DNA of 64,000 nt from Lojkania enalia (taxonomy: Eukaryota; Ascomycota; Dothideomycetes; Pleosporales), in the NCBI GenBank assembly GCA_010094045.1, contig ML986712.1, forward strand, positions 64,249 through 128,248. Reading direction: 5' to 3'. Made by a program: the position numbers and the translations under genes. Position 1 is the stretch's first letter, and each line of letters begins with the position of its first letter. The notes under the pieces were generated by a model, which did not search any database, was not told the origin of the DNA, and was given only the letters and a program-made list of their open reading frames with translations. This document shows positions 21,922 through 33,147 of the stretch, piece by piece.

Positions 21922-23226
21922 TCAAAAGTTCCCATTCAAAATCTTCACAGTCACATTGCCGTTAAAATTAAGCCCATGGCCCGCGCCTGGATGGACATAT
22001 TTCTGTAGCACTTCGAGTCCAGAAAATACCTCTTTCGCGACATCACCGGCAAACGTACTCTTACGCTCACCGCCGCAAATTGGCAAATCGAATTCTCCCG
22101 CCGTAATAAATACTTTGCCCTTGAAGTCTAGTGCATGAAGATCAATGGTTGCTAGAGATACGAACTCGCTAACTACGAAAGGTTGGCTGATAGATTGCGC
22201 GTATGAATGGCCATTTCGTCGAATGGCTTATGGAAGAACGTCTCCGCGTGGGCGTAAATATCGGCAGATCCTATGTAGCCGGTGGAGAGGTGGGTCCGGG
22301 TCATGCGAGAAGCAAACGCTGCGGGGATCCAAGGAAAGGCCAAACTAGAACGATCGGTTGCATTTGGGCAGCCGATGCTCGTAAGCACGGTGCCTAATGG
22401 CGCAAGTCAGTGAGAAGAAATCTTTTATGCGGATCGAGGCACGTGCCCTCGACTAGATCAGGATATTGCCCGACGAGATTATTGGAGACCCATAATCCAA
22501 AAGAGTGACCTACAAGGATAATCTTGCTAGCCTAAATGTTTGCTGTGTAATGAACTTCGCGAATGGACTGGACGAGTGATTTTAGGAGTTGAATTTGACT
22601 AGAAGCTTGGGCTTCGTAGCCAGACACTCTGACTAGATTAGCCTCACTTCATGCATGGGCATTCTCCCAAAGCGATTTATGTATGGTTCTTGCCTTCCCA
22701 ACTTCCTAGTACTAACCCTGCAGTATTAGAATACAGAGTAACCATTGTTCAGCATATAATTAACGAAATTGTGTTGTGATGGCTGGTATGCAGCGTCCCA
22801 GTATCTATAGCATCAAATATGTATCCATCCATCTTCATTATTCCACTCTTCGAATTCATACCGTTTATCATACCCCAGCCTATTCGTCGCGACAAGCACC
22901 AGATTCTCACTACTACTTTTCTTTACCTTTGGTGTACAGAAGGTAACCGAGACCTCTTATTCTCTCGTCACGTTTTTGGAACAGGGCCATGGCATAAAAG
23001 AAGTTTGTGCGTCTTTTCTTGAGAAGTTGAATAAGAAAGCGGAGAGGTCATAGTTGCTGGAGAACTCGGAAATTCCCCATACTAATTCTTCTGATGTGGC
23101 TTTTTCCTTGATTGTGTAATCGGTACATAGGCCCCTGGATAATGGGTGAAATTCCGAAGGGTAGGTAGCAGAACCATACCCGAGGCTGCTTAGGCCGACA
23201 AGGCCAAAGAGGAAACAAATAATCAT
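21922..23226 (-). pseudogene. Secreted alpha/beta-hydrolase pseudogene
   Basis: The N-terminus at 23226 has a signal-peptide-like start (MIICFLFGLVGLSSLGYGSA), then SEELVWGISEFSSNYDLSAF and a segment ending NVTRE followed by TAA. Further down come VSVTFCTPK, LVLVATNRLGYDKRYEFE, a TGA, NFVNYMLNNGYSVF, a TAA, and the nucleophile elbow IILVGHSFG. Next are LTSIGCPNATDRSSLAFPWI and a C-terminus with ITAGEFDLPICGGER and VHPGAGHGLNFNGN. These are the order and motifs of a family of extracellular fungal alpha/beta hydrolases (Ser in GHSFG, His in GAGHG). At least five stop codons and a frame change make a full product impossible. The substrate of the living relatives is not well defined. Confidence 0.75.
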
Positions 23227-24496
23227 GATTTAGGAGATGATACTTTGATAATTATAAGGGCTTTTCGATGTACCGCCATTCAGCCGTAGGACCATATGAT
23301 TCAAATATGTATTCACCCCCTCATTTCGAAATATTTAGATCAAAAATTTTGGAGGCTGCAAGCCCCATTTCTGCATATCCCGCTACATTCCCATTGATTT
23401 TGAATAAGATAGAGTATGGCTACTCAAGAGACTTAGATTAGGGAGTCTGTTACATCAGATGTCTTAATGCGGCTCTAATCGTGGCCTGTGTCCAATCACA
23501 ATCCCGGTTGGAGCATATCCAATGCTTACTCAACGCGTTGTCATATGAGGAGTTGTGGCTAACCCGTCGAATGCGGAAGTCCTTGTATTTGATGAATAAA
23601 TAGTGTCAAATTCCCTTTGCAATTCTTAAGTTCGTCGCCATACAACCAGGACTGCTTTCAAGGTGTTATTTAATCGGGTTAAGTGTAGTTGCAAATAGGT
23701 AATCGGAAGGAATATGGTAAGTCCGTATTCTAAATAGAGTCTAGACACGCTGAGATTAGATTGGAGGCGGCGTCATTATTAAGTTTAGCTACATTTGTTT
23801 TCATAGCTCATAGGCAGCAGATAAGAGTATGAGAGGCTCCAAAACGCCATGTACAAGGAATATCAGCAAAATTAGCTTATTAGGGCTAGGCTCCTACTTT
23901 AGTCGGAAAAGACTAGAACGAGGATTGCATGGGGAACGTGCGATGCCTGACTTCTATATTTTTTTGTATTGAAGGTCTTTTCCAGGGCTCTCGCCCAACC
24001 AGTATGGATCTCCCTTTGTGAGGAACAACAGAACAGCGTACAGCGACTTAAAGAGATTTTAAAGATACCGAGTTGGACCTTAGAAAGCTTCACGGCTTGT
24101 TCATAATTCCTAGCTTCGCTCAAGCCCAGTTTAAGGGATGTGTTTAATTGCGAAAGCTTCTCACAGGAGAGAAAAGGTCCTTCGAACCAGAATCGAGTTA
24201 TGAAAGTAATCAACAACCTTGCACTTAAAACGAGACCCGGTTCCAATGAAGCTTCATGCTTGTGAGATAATGGACTTAGTATCAACAATCAGCTTCAGTA
24301 GACTCGAAAATTATCACAAGATAGGCGCGCCTGAAAGGAGCTTTCGATGATCGAGAGTGAAATTTTCGTTAGTATGCAATGTCCCAAATCGCTTATTCAT
24401 GTTCTTTGCCGAATTGCCATATCATGCATCCGCTAGTCATTGGCTGCGCTCGAGAATTGATCCTTATAATACTGCAAAATATTAGCTCTGATTAAT
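23227..24496. other. Intergenic, nothing firmly recognised
   Basis: A 129-codon open frame on the minus strand (24288-23899) is the only long one. It has no recognised motif and an ordinary Leu/Ser-rich composition, so I do not call it. The region around 23280-23800 is A+T-rich. Confidence 0.4.
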
Positions 24497-25121
24497 TCAT
24501 GGTGGTCTTGGATGAAAATCTCGGACATTCAGAAAGTCGCCACCTACCTCCGACATGTTCCTCACCAGCTTCTTGTTCCTTAACCCTTTCCCTTGTCCTT
24601 CAGTACCGGGTATTGCCCATTTGTTCACACTCCACCACCATCTCCTAATCTTTGCACCGACACTACGTCCATGAAACTTGGATTCCCGGTTCCAATACCT
24701 CCACCCAAGTTGGGCAAGGTTCCATAGTACGCCTTGTGCAAAACACATCAATACCTAGTTTCATTAGCATAGATATCTATAGCCGGTCCTATTTCCAGCG
24801 CACTTGATCCCTAAACGTAATCCACAACACACCTTTCCAGCTTTCGGCCTTCTCTATGCTCTTCAGATAGCTCTGTTCGAATCGCAGGTCGGGCAGCGGA
24901 GGGAGGTTAGTTCGCCGTGGTATAGGGTTCAATACGCTCAAGGGTATCTCATCTTCGGCAACATCGGAGGCTGCATCGGGATCGGACTGCGAAGAAAGTT
25001 GTACGGGTCGTTTCTTAGATACGGCTGTAGAGGGGTTGAGATCGTGTTGCGGCGACGGGTTCCGCTTAATTGAGACAGATTGGAGGATTGATGCTACCTC
25101 CGCGGGGGCATCTGATGGCAT
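24497..25121 (-). CDS. DUF1770 fungal protein
   Basis: Exons 25121-24804 and 24754-24497, separated by a 49-nt intron (donor GTGCGC, branch-like GCTAATG, acceptor CTAG), encode 191 residues. Conserved family marks: PLPDLRFEQSYLKSIEKAESWKGV in the middle, GVLWNLAQLGWRYWNR just after the junction, and VGAKIRRWWWSVNKWAIP near the end. The N-terminal half is low-complexity and charged. DUF1770 proteins are restricted to filamentous ascomycetes; the Trp-rich, amphipathic C-terminal half suggests membrane association, but the function is unknown. It lies head to head with the calcineurin B gene at 25386. Confidence 0.82.
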
Positions 25122-25385
25122 TTCGACAGACGGAGAACATCAATGGGCCGAGTAATGGAATGCTTCAGAGTTCAAAGATTGTTGAGCCAAGGATTCGTGA
25201 TGGTGACCCTCGGAATTGAAGCGAGTTTATCAATACTGCTTATGTCATCGATCTAGCTCTCGATGAAAGCACGGACCAAAGTGGGAGCAATCCATGGATT
25301 GCGGCGACATGCCCACTACCGTGACATCCACGACAACCTCTGTACACGCCGCATTTACCCTGCCCTACCCGGAAACGCTACCGAC

Positions 25386-26151
25386 ATGGGGAATCAACCT
25401 TCTGCTATACTGGACAACATAGCCTCCGGCTCGAATTGTGCGTCCCCGCTCCTGTGCCAAACCCATTACTCGTGTGCACCACCGCGGGGCTGAAAAGTTC
25501 GGGCTGACATTATGACCAGTCGACCGGGAGGAAGTAGACCGCCTGCGCAAGCGGTTTATGAAGCTTGATAAGGTGCAGCATCCAGAAATCATATGCGACG
25601 TCATTATACAGCTGTGAACGGCCGCTGAATCGAGCTAACAGGACAACTCGGGCACAATCGAACGCGACGAATTTCTCGCTCTCCCCCAAATCTCCTCGAA
25701 CCCGCTCGCAACACGCATGATTGCTATCTTCGATGAAGACGGTGGTGGCGACGTCGATTTCCAGGAATTTGTTTCAGGGCTGTCGGCGTTTAGCAGTAAG
25801 GGGAATAAGGAGGAGAAGCTAAGGTTTGCGTTCAGGGTGTATGATATTGATAGAGATGGGTATATCAGTAATGGAGAGCTGTTTATTGTGCTGAAGATGA
25901 TGGTGGGAAGCAATCTGAAGGACCAACAATTGCAGCAGGTACGAGTACCGGGCACCCGAGAGCCTCTGGGACAGACAGCGTTCGGACAGCGGTGTGAAGG
26001 AATTGTTATGCTAACCCACATTGCTCAGATTGTCGACAAAACCATCATGGAAGCCGACCTCGACCACGATGGAAAGATCAGCTTTGAGGAGTTCACGAAG
26101 ATGGTGGAGAACACGGACGTGTCGATGAGTATGACTTTAGACCAATTCTAA
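25386..26151 (+). CDS. cnb1: Calcineurin regulatory subunit B
   Basis: Four exons (25386-25437, 25520-25572, 25642-25938, 26029-26151) encode 174 residues. The N-terminus [11 protein letters not shown] carries the Gly2 used for N-myristoylation in calcineurin B. Four EF-hands are present. The first (residues beginning [13 protein letters not shown]) is formed across the second intron; then [26 protein letters not shown] and [13 protein letters not shown]. The chain ends SMSMTLDQF as in other fungal homologues. The protein binds the catalytic subunit and makes the phosphatase responsive to Ca2+, acting upstream of Crz1-type transcription factors. Two donors, GTGCGT and GTGCAG, are non-consensus. 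Assignment is firm. Confidence 0.96.
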
Positions 26152-27775
26152 TTTCTATTACACTTTTGGCATCATTGGGTCCTGGCGAGGAGTTCAGGGG
26201 TCATGGGCGGATTTAAGACATTGATATCCAACAATACAGGATTTTCGATTCTTGAGAATACACTTGAATAGTGATGTATTGCGACTCACTTTGAATCTAA
26301 CCTCTGTTTATTCAGCATTTGGCTTATATGATTAGTTATTCCTAAAAAGTTATACTTTTTCAGATAGAGCACTGTTCCGCGTGCTGCGGATGAGTAAGTA
26401 GACAATACAAAGGGCAAGAATATCTTTAGCTAATTCATCGTTGGTCTAGAAAAGCGAGAATACAAGAATCTAGCCACAGCAAATAAAGAATAAAAGTAAA
26501 GAAATAATATATACAAAGATTTACACGAAAACAAACTGAGAGGACGACTTTTGAGAAGAGGCATAGGAAAAATAAACGTTCCGCAGAACTTGCTCAAATT
26601 CCCGCCTCAAACAGTAGAACATATATAACGAAGCTTAATCCACTATTATCGCTAGACAAGGAGAAGACACATAAGGCGACAAAAAGATTTCCCATATAAC
26701 GCTCTTCCCTATGTGGTGAAACCCACCATACCGAGGCGAATTCGGCTGTATTATGCATATTATACGCTATCCCCAATCTGTTGAAATATGGCACAACAGG
26801 TTACATAGTAGAAGAGTACATGGGCAGTCTCCTGCCCAGTTTTATAGTTGATACACACTCTCTCGCTTGTTAATTATTGCCTATTAACCACACAAGTCGT
26901 TCGAAATTCGCCAATACGCGACTAAAGGATCCAGCGGATTTATGACCCTAGAGACGGGCAACACATCAAGGTCAAATCGCTAGGCACCAGCCACGTTGAC
27001 CCATATAGGGATGACCAGATTTGGATTGCCTTGTTCAGTAATTGCCACTGGCGTCATGTGTAGGTTAATTCATTAGGAAGCACCATTCGATGACCGGAGG
27101 GGTTTTTTTGGCCTTGACGCCTTAATTTATTTAGTCAATATCTCTACGGAAAGTTGTATTACGACAGGAGGATATAAAAACGAAGAGAATGGCTGAAAAA
27201 AAAAGCAACTGCAGGCATAATTAGTGCAGAATCTGAATAGCTTAGGCATCTTGAGGCGTTCCGAGAAGGCATAGAAGGAGTAATTGTAGACAAGAGCATC
27301 GGCGCAATTGACTAGGGTTTCAAATTGGAGCACATTGGTAGCCTGGTCATAGGTTACTATAGAATAAGAGACAAAAATGTTGGATGGAAAGGTGCAAGGA
27401 ACACGTACGATCGCATCAAGGGGGTGAATGTTGTAAAAGATGGGGAGGGCCACCACTCAACTCAAAAGTGGACATATCAGCTTGTCTCCGAGCTTTAAAA
27501 TAATAATCAAGGAGGTAGTATTGTCTTGTAAACAGGGGAAGTTCCCGTATCATACTTCGACGCGAAGTCAAACAAGTCCGCCAAACGTAGACCCCACTTA
27601 GGTATCAAGAATACTTACATGGGTGATAATTATTCCAAGTCACGTGTTGTTCGCGTCAAGGTCGTGTCTAGGCTAGCGCGTCGAGAAGCTCGTCACTACC
27701 CTCGCCAGCATTTGAGTGGCAACCTTGCAATTGCGTTTCACACGATACGTCATATATTTCACACACCTTTCCATA
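26152..27775. other. Intergenic, AT-rich
   Basis: Contains the calcineurin B 3' flank and the RDH54 promoter. A 109-codon minus-strand frame (27456-27127) has no recognised motif. TCACGTG occurs near 27640. No other feature seen. Confidence 0.45.
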
Positions 27776-30481
27776 ATGTTTAGAAGACCGTTTCGTCCAC
27801 CGAGCTTCGTTGGCCCCGATGCGGACACTCACGAGCCCCCCCCGAAGAAGCGCCGCACGTCGCCCGACACGCCCTCGGAGAGCGGTAGGAAAACTCTGGT
27901 ACCGCCGCCAATCCCGACGAATGCACCAGCCGATCTACACGAGCGCTATTATGTGGTTCTTTGGCGCAAATATACAACGAAGAAAAACAAGACGTGGGAC
28001 GGTGATGGGGTGCTCTCAATTGTGGACGGATATGCAGTGCTTACCGACAGTGATAATGGGAAAGAGCTGGGGAAAGGTCCATGTAGCCGACCTCTACTTC
28101 CCGGCTCAACTCTTTCGGTAGGCGGGAAAGAGGTAGAGGTTGACCAAACGATCGCAAAGGAGGATTACCTAGCTGGCCGGCCCTTCTTAAGCAAAGCAGC
28201 ATCCGCAACCATAGAGCCACCTAGGCCTGTACCTGCAGCCTCCAAGGCTACACAAAGAGTGAATCCGAGGCGGCTTAGTGCAGCTATAGAAGTCAGCAGG
28301 AGTGGAAGAAACTTTATTGAGAGAGAAAAGGAAGAACATACATTCAGCAAAGAGAACGTTTCGTTGCTTCCAAACCCACAGGCTCCACGCAAGCAGTTTA
28401 AAACTCCACTATTGTCTAGCACAGTTGTTCCAAAGGCTAATTCTTATATACCCCAACCACGGCACGACCCCGGTCTACCTAATGCCCTCGTCATGAAGAG
28501 ACCAGCTACTTGCCCTAAAGGGAAGCAAATCGTGGACGTAGTTGTTGATCCAATTCTTAGCAAACATTTGCGAGACCATCAACGGTATGGTGTTCAATTC
28601 TTGTATGAGTGCATCATGGGCATGCGCTGTGAAGGTGAGGGAGCTATCATGGCCGATGAGATGGGCCTTGGGAAAACGCTCCAGACCATCACCTTGATAT
28701 GGACGCTTCTGAAACAGAATCCCGTGTATGAGGCATCACCAGTCATCACCAAAGCCCTAATTGTATGTCCTGCTGGACTTGTGGAAAATTGGCGACGCGA
28801 ATTCCGCAAATGGCTCGGAAATGAGAGAATTGGCGTCTTCGTTGCCGACGGCAAGAATAAGAAGATTACAAATTTTACCCTAGGAAAGGCCTACAGCGTC
28901 ATGATTGTTGGCTATGAGATGCTCCGCGTTGTACAGGAAGAACTGAGAAGAGGCAGTGGAGTCGATATTGTGATTGCGGATGAGGGACATAGATTGAAGA
29001 CGGCGAATAACAAGGCGCTACTTGCTATTCAATCGCTCAACACTGAACGGCGGATCATCCTATCGGGGACGCCACTTCAAAACGATCTCTCTGAGTTCTT
29101 CACTGCCATTGACTTTGTCAATCCGGGCTTACTAGGCAAGCGGTCAGTCTTCAAGCGAGAGTTCGAGACACCGATTATGCGCAGTCGTCAGCCAAATGCC
29201 AGTGAAGCAGAACTAGAAAAAGGAGAGGCTCGATGGAAGGAATTGGTCTCGCTTACCAGTCAATTTATGATCCGACGTACAGCAGAGGTGCTGACCAAGT
29301 ACCTTCCGCCAAAAACTGAGCACATTGTTTTCTGCAAACCTACAGTAGCGCAAGCTACTGCTTATCGCAACATCCTATCATCTCCCATTTTCACCGTGGC
29401 ACTCGGAAGCACAGACATGGCACTTCCGCTCATTAGCATATTAAAGAAGATCTGCAACAGTCCCTCACTCTTAAAATCTTCCAAGGATGTAGACGAGACT
29501 CCTTCAGAAATGCTGCAAAGCCTTCTGCCGCTCGTGCCACCAAATGTACTCGCCTCGCATGCTTCTAGCACTAAGCTCCGAGTTTTGGATTCCCTGATCC
29601 ATCGTATCTACACAACGACAAAGGAAAAAGTGGTCATTGTGTCGAACTATACGACGACGCTAGACATGATCGAACGCTTATTGGTGTCTCTCTCGTATAG
29701 TTTTCTCCGCCTCGATGGCTCGACACCGTCCTCGAAACGCCAATCCCTTGTCCAAAAGTTTAACCGCTCAGATTCAAAGTCTTGCTTCGCCTTCTTGCTT
29801 TCAGCTAGATCTGGTGGCGTGGGCTTGAACCTCATAGGCGCGTCTCGGATTGTACTATATGATATTGATTGGAATCCTGCGACGGACTTGCAGGCCATGG
29901 CACGAATTCACCGAGATGGGCAGAAATTGCCGTGCAAGATCTATCGATTCTTGGTGCAAGGTGCGCTTGATGAAAAGATCTTTCAAAGACAGGTCATGAA
30001 GATGGGTCTCGCAAATGCGGTGGTTGACAACAAAGCAAGCGCAAATACATTTTCTCAGGATGAACTGAGAGATCTGTTCAAACTCGATGAACGGGACCGA
30101 CCGCAGACTCATGATATTCTTGGCTGTCCATGTGAAGGGAAAGGTGTTGCCGTCTTGGAGGACGTTTCCGACGCTAAAGAGGATAGTGATGATGAGGATG
30201 AAGACGCCGGGTATCCGGGCTTGCAGAAAGCCTCGCAGGTTGATATGGAGGAACTGGAGATTAAAATTAGAAATCGCAAGGCTAAGGGTAGACCAGATGA
30301 ACAGCCAAAATTGAAGATGTTGATAGAGTATGCGCATATTGATACGAAATATCTAAAAGAGGTGGACGATCAGAATCGTGCAGATGAGATGGCACTGAAG
30401 GTGAATGATGATGTGCTTATGGAGGTCTTGAAAGAGCAGGACTGCAGGGTCGGTTTTATCTTGACAAAATCCTCATCTTAG
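27776..30481 (+). CDS. rdh54: RDH54/RAD54B-type DNA translocase
   Basis: Single-exon gene for 901 residues if started at ATG 27776 (MFRRPFRPPSF); an upstream in-frame ATG at 27716 would add 20 residues unlike the family. Residues about 60-140 contain a ZGRF1/DUF2439-like region (YYVVLWRKYTTKKNKTWDGDG). The SNF2 core follows: Walker A ADEMGLGKT at about 291-300, DEGH box at about 401-404, SGTPLQND, and C-terminal motifs FLLSARSGGVGLNLIGAS and MARIHRDGQ. Spacing and FRKWLGNERIGVFV fit RDH54/TID1 rather than RAD54 itself. The protein remodels Rad51/Dmc1-bound DNA in homologous recombination, acting in the nucleus. The tail has an acidic patch. Well supported. Confidence 0.93.
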   Translation: MFRRPFRPPSFVGPDADTHEPPPKKRRTSPDTPSESGRKTLVPPPIPTNAPADLHERYYVVLWRKYTTKKNKTWDGDGVLSIVDGYAVLTDSDNGKELGKGPCSRPLLPGSTLSVGGKEVEVDQTIAKEDYLAGRPFLSKAASATIEPPRPVPAASKATQRVNPRRLSAAIEVSRSGRNFIEREKEEHTFSKENVSLLPNPQAPRKQFKTPLLSSTVVPKANSYIPQPRHDPGLPNALVMKRPATCPKGKQIVDVVVDPILSKHLRDHQRYGVQFLYECIMGMRCEGEGAIMADEMGLGKTLQTITLIWTLLKQNPVYEASPVITKALIVCPAGLVENWRREFRKWLGNERIGVFVADGKNKKITNFTLGKAYSVMIVGYEMLRVVQEELRRGSGVDIVIADEGHRLKTANNKALLAIQSLNTERRIILSGTPLQNDLSEFFTAIDFVNPGLLGKRSVFKREFETPIMRSRQPNASEAELEKGEARWKELVSLTSQFMIRRTAEVLTKYLPPKTEHIVFCKPTVAQATAYRNILSSPIFTVALGSTDMALPLISILKKICNSPSLLKSSKDVDETPSEMLQSLLPLVPPNVLASHASSTKLRVLDSLIHRIYTTTKEKVVIVSNYTTTLDMIERLLVSLSYSFLRLDGSTPSSKRQSLVQKFNRSDSKSCFAFLLSARSGGVGLNLIGASRIVLYDIDWNPATDLQAMARIHRDGQKLPCKIYRFLVQGALDEKIFQRQVMKMGLANAVVDNKASANTFSQDELRDLFKLDERDRPQTHDILGCPCEGKGVAVLEDVSDAKEDSDDEDEDAGYPGLQKASQVDMEELEIKIRNRKAKGRPDEQPKLKMLIEYAHIDTKYLKEVDDQNRADEMALKVNDDVLMEVLKEQDCRVGFILTKSSS

Positions 30482-30794
30482 GCGCTTCTTTCATAGAGTC
30501 TCGTACACGTGAAGCAATATGCATGTACTTCGGGGGCTTCAACATGATTATATATTTTGCAACTAGATTTATAGAGATATACCCATAATCTAGCATTCAT
30601 CTCTTAAGTATAAACGGCAGGTCTAGTGATATGAAAAATTAAATGTATGCAACAACCAATCATGACAACCAATACTATTAATATCTATAAAACGAACACG
30701 CAAACTCCACGAAACCGATTAATGCATAAATATCAGCCACGAATACGTTCTACAAGCATCCCATCGCCTAGAATAGCAAACGGTAGCTGCTTTC
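30482..30794. other. Convergent 3' flank
   Basis: A+T-rich DNA between two convergent stop codons, with aataaa-like stretches for both polyadenylation directions. No gene seen. Confidence 0.5.
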
Positions 30795-32405
30795 CTAATT
30801 ATACAATTCACTCCAACGCGTGACCCCGCTCGTACTAGTAGCCCGACTAGGAGTCCTGCTAGACGCTCCATCATACAAACCCTGCCTCACCATATTCCTC
30901 AACCGTACTGCATCCCTATTTTCCGTTCCTGGCTTCGGCGACTCGGGTGACGAGACATCACCGTACTTGTTTTTCGCCCGTCGGTTACTAGCACCGTATA
31001 CCGAGGAATCGTGAGCCGCGGTGCCAAAACCGGAGTACATGGAGTTCCTATGCGCGTGAGGCATATTAAGGAAATGCTGCTGTTCGAGCCCCTCGTCCTC
31101 GGAGACATCGTTGTATTCCTCCGGCTCCGCGCGTTGAGAGCGGATGGACAGATGGTGCTGGAAGTGGACTTTGCTGTGGTCGCGGAAGGAGGTGATGCGG
31201 AGTGGCTCTGGGCCGATGAAAGACTGTAAGGGCTGGTAGAAGAGATTGGGGATAGGAGGTAGGGAACTGTAAGTTCGGTTTCGGCAGCCGTTGGTGGACT
31301 GACTATAGATTGACGAGGCGCGATCGGCGTAAAGGCTTGCCGGTGCCGGCCCTGGTGTAGGGTTTGTGGGATACATGTAGGGGTTTGCTGGGGGAACATA
31401 CAGATCTGATATATCCACACCGATGCCACTCTCTGTGCAACCGGTATTCGCTGAACAAGCTACAAAAGACGAGTCCTGCGGATCAGCAAACGATTTCACA
31501 TTGTCGTTTAGATCGAACAGTTCAGAAGTATTGATCAGGATGCACGAATCGCGAGGCTGCGAGCTAGAGCTAATACTAGAGCGACTCTTGCGGCCGTAGA
31601 AATTCACACGCACGCTATCACGCTGATGCTCCCTCCACCCCTCCCTCACCCTCTTCATCTCCTTGCCCAAATCCCAGCTCTCATCGACTAACTTCTCCCC
31701 GCTGTCACTCTGTTTTAGTAAGTAGCGGATAAAGTTCACACGATTGCTGCGCGACTTGTCCTTCTTGCCGACCTTCTTACTACTATAGCGGCCCACCATG
31801 CCAGCATACAGCGCAGAGAGGACCTGCGTGTCCGAGCCGATCCGTGCGAGCATGCAGGCCGGACACTGGTTCTCCTGGTAGGACCACTTGTCCGAGATGA
31901 TGGGCTGGCGACCTTCAGGTGTCTGTTCCAGGGCATCGAAGTCGCGACGCCACATCCTCTGCACGGGTTCTAGCTGTCTAACCTTCCACTCCTGTAGCAT
32001 AGGTAGTCCGGCTTTGACCAGTATCGGGTACAAGAATATGCCGATGCCTGAGTCGAGTTCGTGCTTGACCCATGCCCAGATCGAGTAGATAAGATCAGCT
32101 CGCAGGCCGTTGTGGTGGGTGCATAGTTTTCCGGGCTTGAGTTTGCCGGACGCATCTGTGGAGGTAGCTAAGACGATGAGAGAGCGAAGGGAGGTTGGGA
32201 GATCCTGGATGGTGTGTTTGATTGTGCGCCAGTACTCGTCTGCGTTCGCTGGATCACTAGGATAGTTGCGGAACACTATAACGAGCTTTTTGATCTTGGA
32301 GTTGTCGAGACACTGATAGGGTGCGCGGGGCCGGCCCGCGTGGCTAGTGCTAGTAGGATAGAGGGCTGTAAGTGCGGCTACTGGCATTATGAATGGTGCG
32401 TTCAT
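30795..32405 (-). CDS. Conserved-looking fungal protein of unknown function
   Basis: Single-exon gene for 536 residues. The N-terminal 250 residues look folded: YQCLDNSKIKKLVIVFRNYP, a hydrophobic AWVKHELDSGIGIFLYPILV and a Cys pair in ENQCPACMLARIGSD. After about residue 270 the chain is Ser/Pro/Tyr-rich and probably disordered (YVPPANPYMYPTNPTPGPAP). No catalytic motif or membrane span is clear. I recognise the CPACMLARIG type of motif from unnamed ascomycete proteins but cannot give a function. The length and lack of stops make it a real gene. A T19-G13 tract lies about 100 bp upstream. Confidence 0.75.
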   Translation of the reverse strand: MNAPFIMPVAALTALYPTSTSHAGRPRAPYQCLDNSKIKKLVIVFRNYPSDPANADEYWRTIKHTIQDLPTSLRSLIVLATSTDASGKLKPGKLCTHHNGLRADLIYSIWAWVKHELDSGIGIFLYPILVKAGLPMLQEWKVRQLEPVQRMWRRDFDALEQTPEGRQPIISDKWSYQENQCPACMLARIGSDTQVLSALYAGMVGRYSSKKVGKKDKSRSNRVNFIRYLLKQSDSGEKLVDESWDLGKEMKRVREGWREHQRDSVRVNFYGRKSRSSISSSSQPRDSCILINTSELFDLNDNVKSFADPQDSSFVACSANTGCTESGIGVDISDLYVPPANPYMYPTNPTPGPAPASLYADRASSIYSQSTNGCRNRTYSSLPPIPNLFYQPLQSFIGPEPLRITSFRDHSKVHFQHHLSIRSQRAEPEEYNDVSEDEGLEQQHFLNMPHAHRNSMYSGFGTAAHDSSVYGASNRRAKNKYGDVSSPESPKPGTENRDAVRLRNMVRQGLYDGASSRTPSRATSTSGVTRWSELYN

Positions 32406-33147
32406 AAAAAAACTTAATGACTGGATATTGACAGTATGTTTTGGGTTCAGACAAGATAAGGGTGTTAAGAGAAAGAAATAGTAGATATAAGAATATGTTT
32501 TTTTTTTTTTTTTTTTGGGGGGGGGGGGGCATTGTGCTTGTACATTGTAGAATCATCTTGAAGGGTCATCAGTGCCGTGCTTATTGTAAAGGGAGGTTAA
32601 GGAAACGGAACGAAGTTTGCATTGTAAAGACGGAAAGAGATCGGGCTGATCAAACATGTTGAGACTGCAGAAAAGATTGCGTAAGTCTTGGATGGAACAT
32701 TGAACATATCGTAGGAAACATGTACTGCTAGGATAGCCCAACTTCATGTAGATGTAGACTGTGTAGACGAAAAATGAAGCTTAACAAAGAAATGCGTTCG
32801 GTAGATCATAGAATCAATGATTGGCCGCTCCGCAAGTTTGAGACACTATGTGCACGTGAAAACAATGAGTGACAATTTCGATTGAGTGTTGTTTTCCAAT
32901 CGCCCCATCAACGCCCCCCATCTCCAGTCGTACACCACATAACGATTGAGCCTTTTCGGCATATATGCTTCATCTAATACACGTTGTGTCCGAAAGCGAT
33001 GCAAAGTAATACAATGAAAAGAAGGGAACATCTCCACGGACTGTACACCAGAATATTACGTATTACATGTAGTTAAGACGTTGGCTCAAATCCCTGAATG
33101 ATTGGTACAAACCGAACTCCAGTATTGAAACAATGCTAGATTGCAAT
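32406..33147. other. Intergenic with a long homopolymer tract
   Basis: Upstream of the unknown gene at left and the 3' flank of SUR2 at right. Holds the T19-G13 tract at 32498-32529. No other feature recognised. Confidence 0.5.
32498..32529. repeat. Adjoining homopolymers T19 then G13
   Basis: Nineteen T residues are followed at once by thirteen G residues. On the sense strand of the gene at 30795-32405 this is C13-A19 located 93-124 bp before the start codon. Such tracts exclude nucleosomes and are prone to length change; exact counts may reflect sequencing slippage. Confidence 0.8.

Noticed and set aside
27127..27456. 109-codon minus-strand frame upstream of RDH54
   Set aside because: No motif, no start context and no flanking exon; probably chance in AT-rich DNA.
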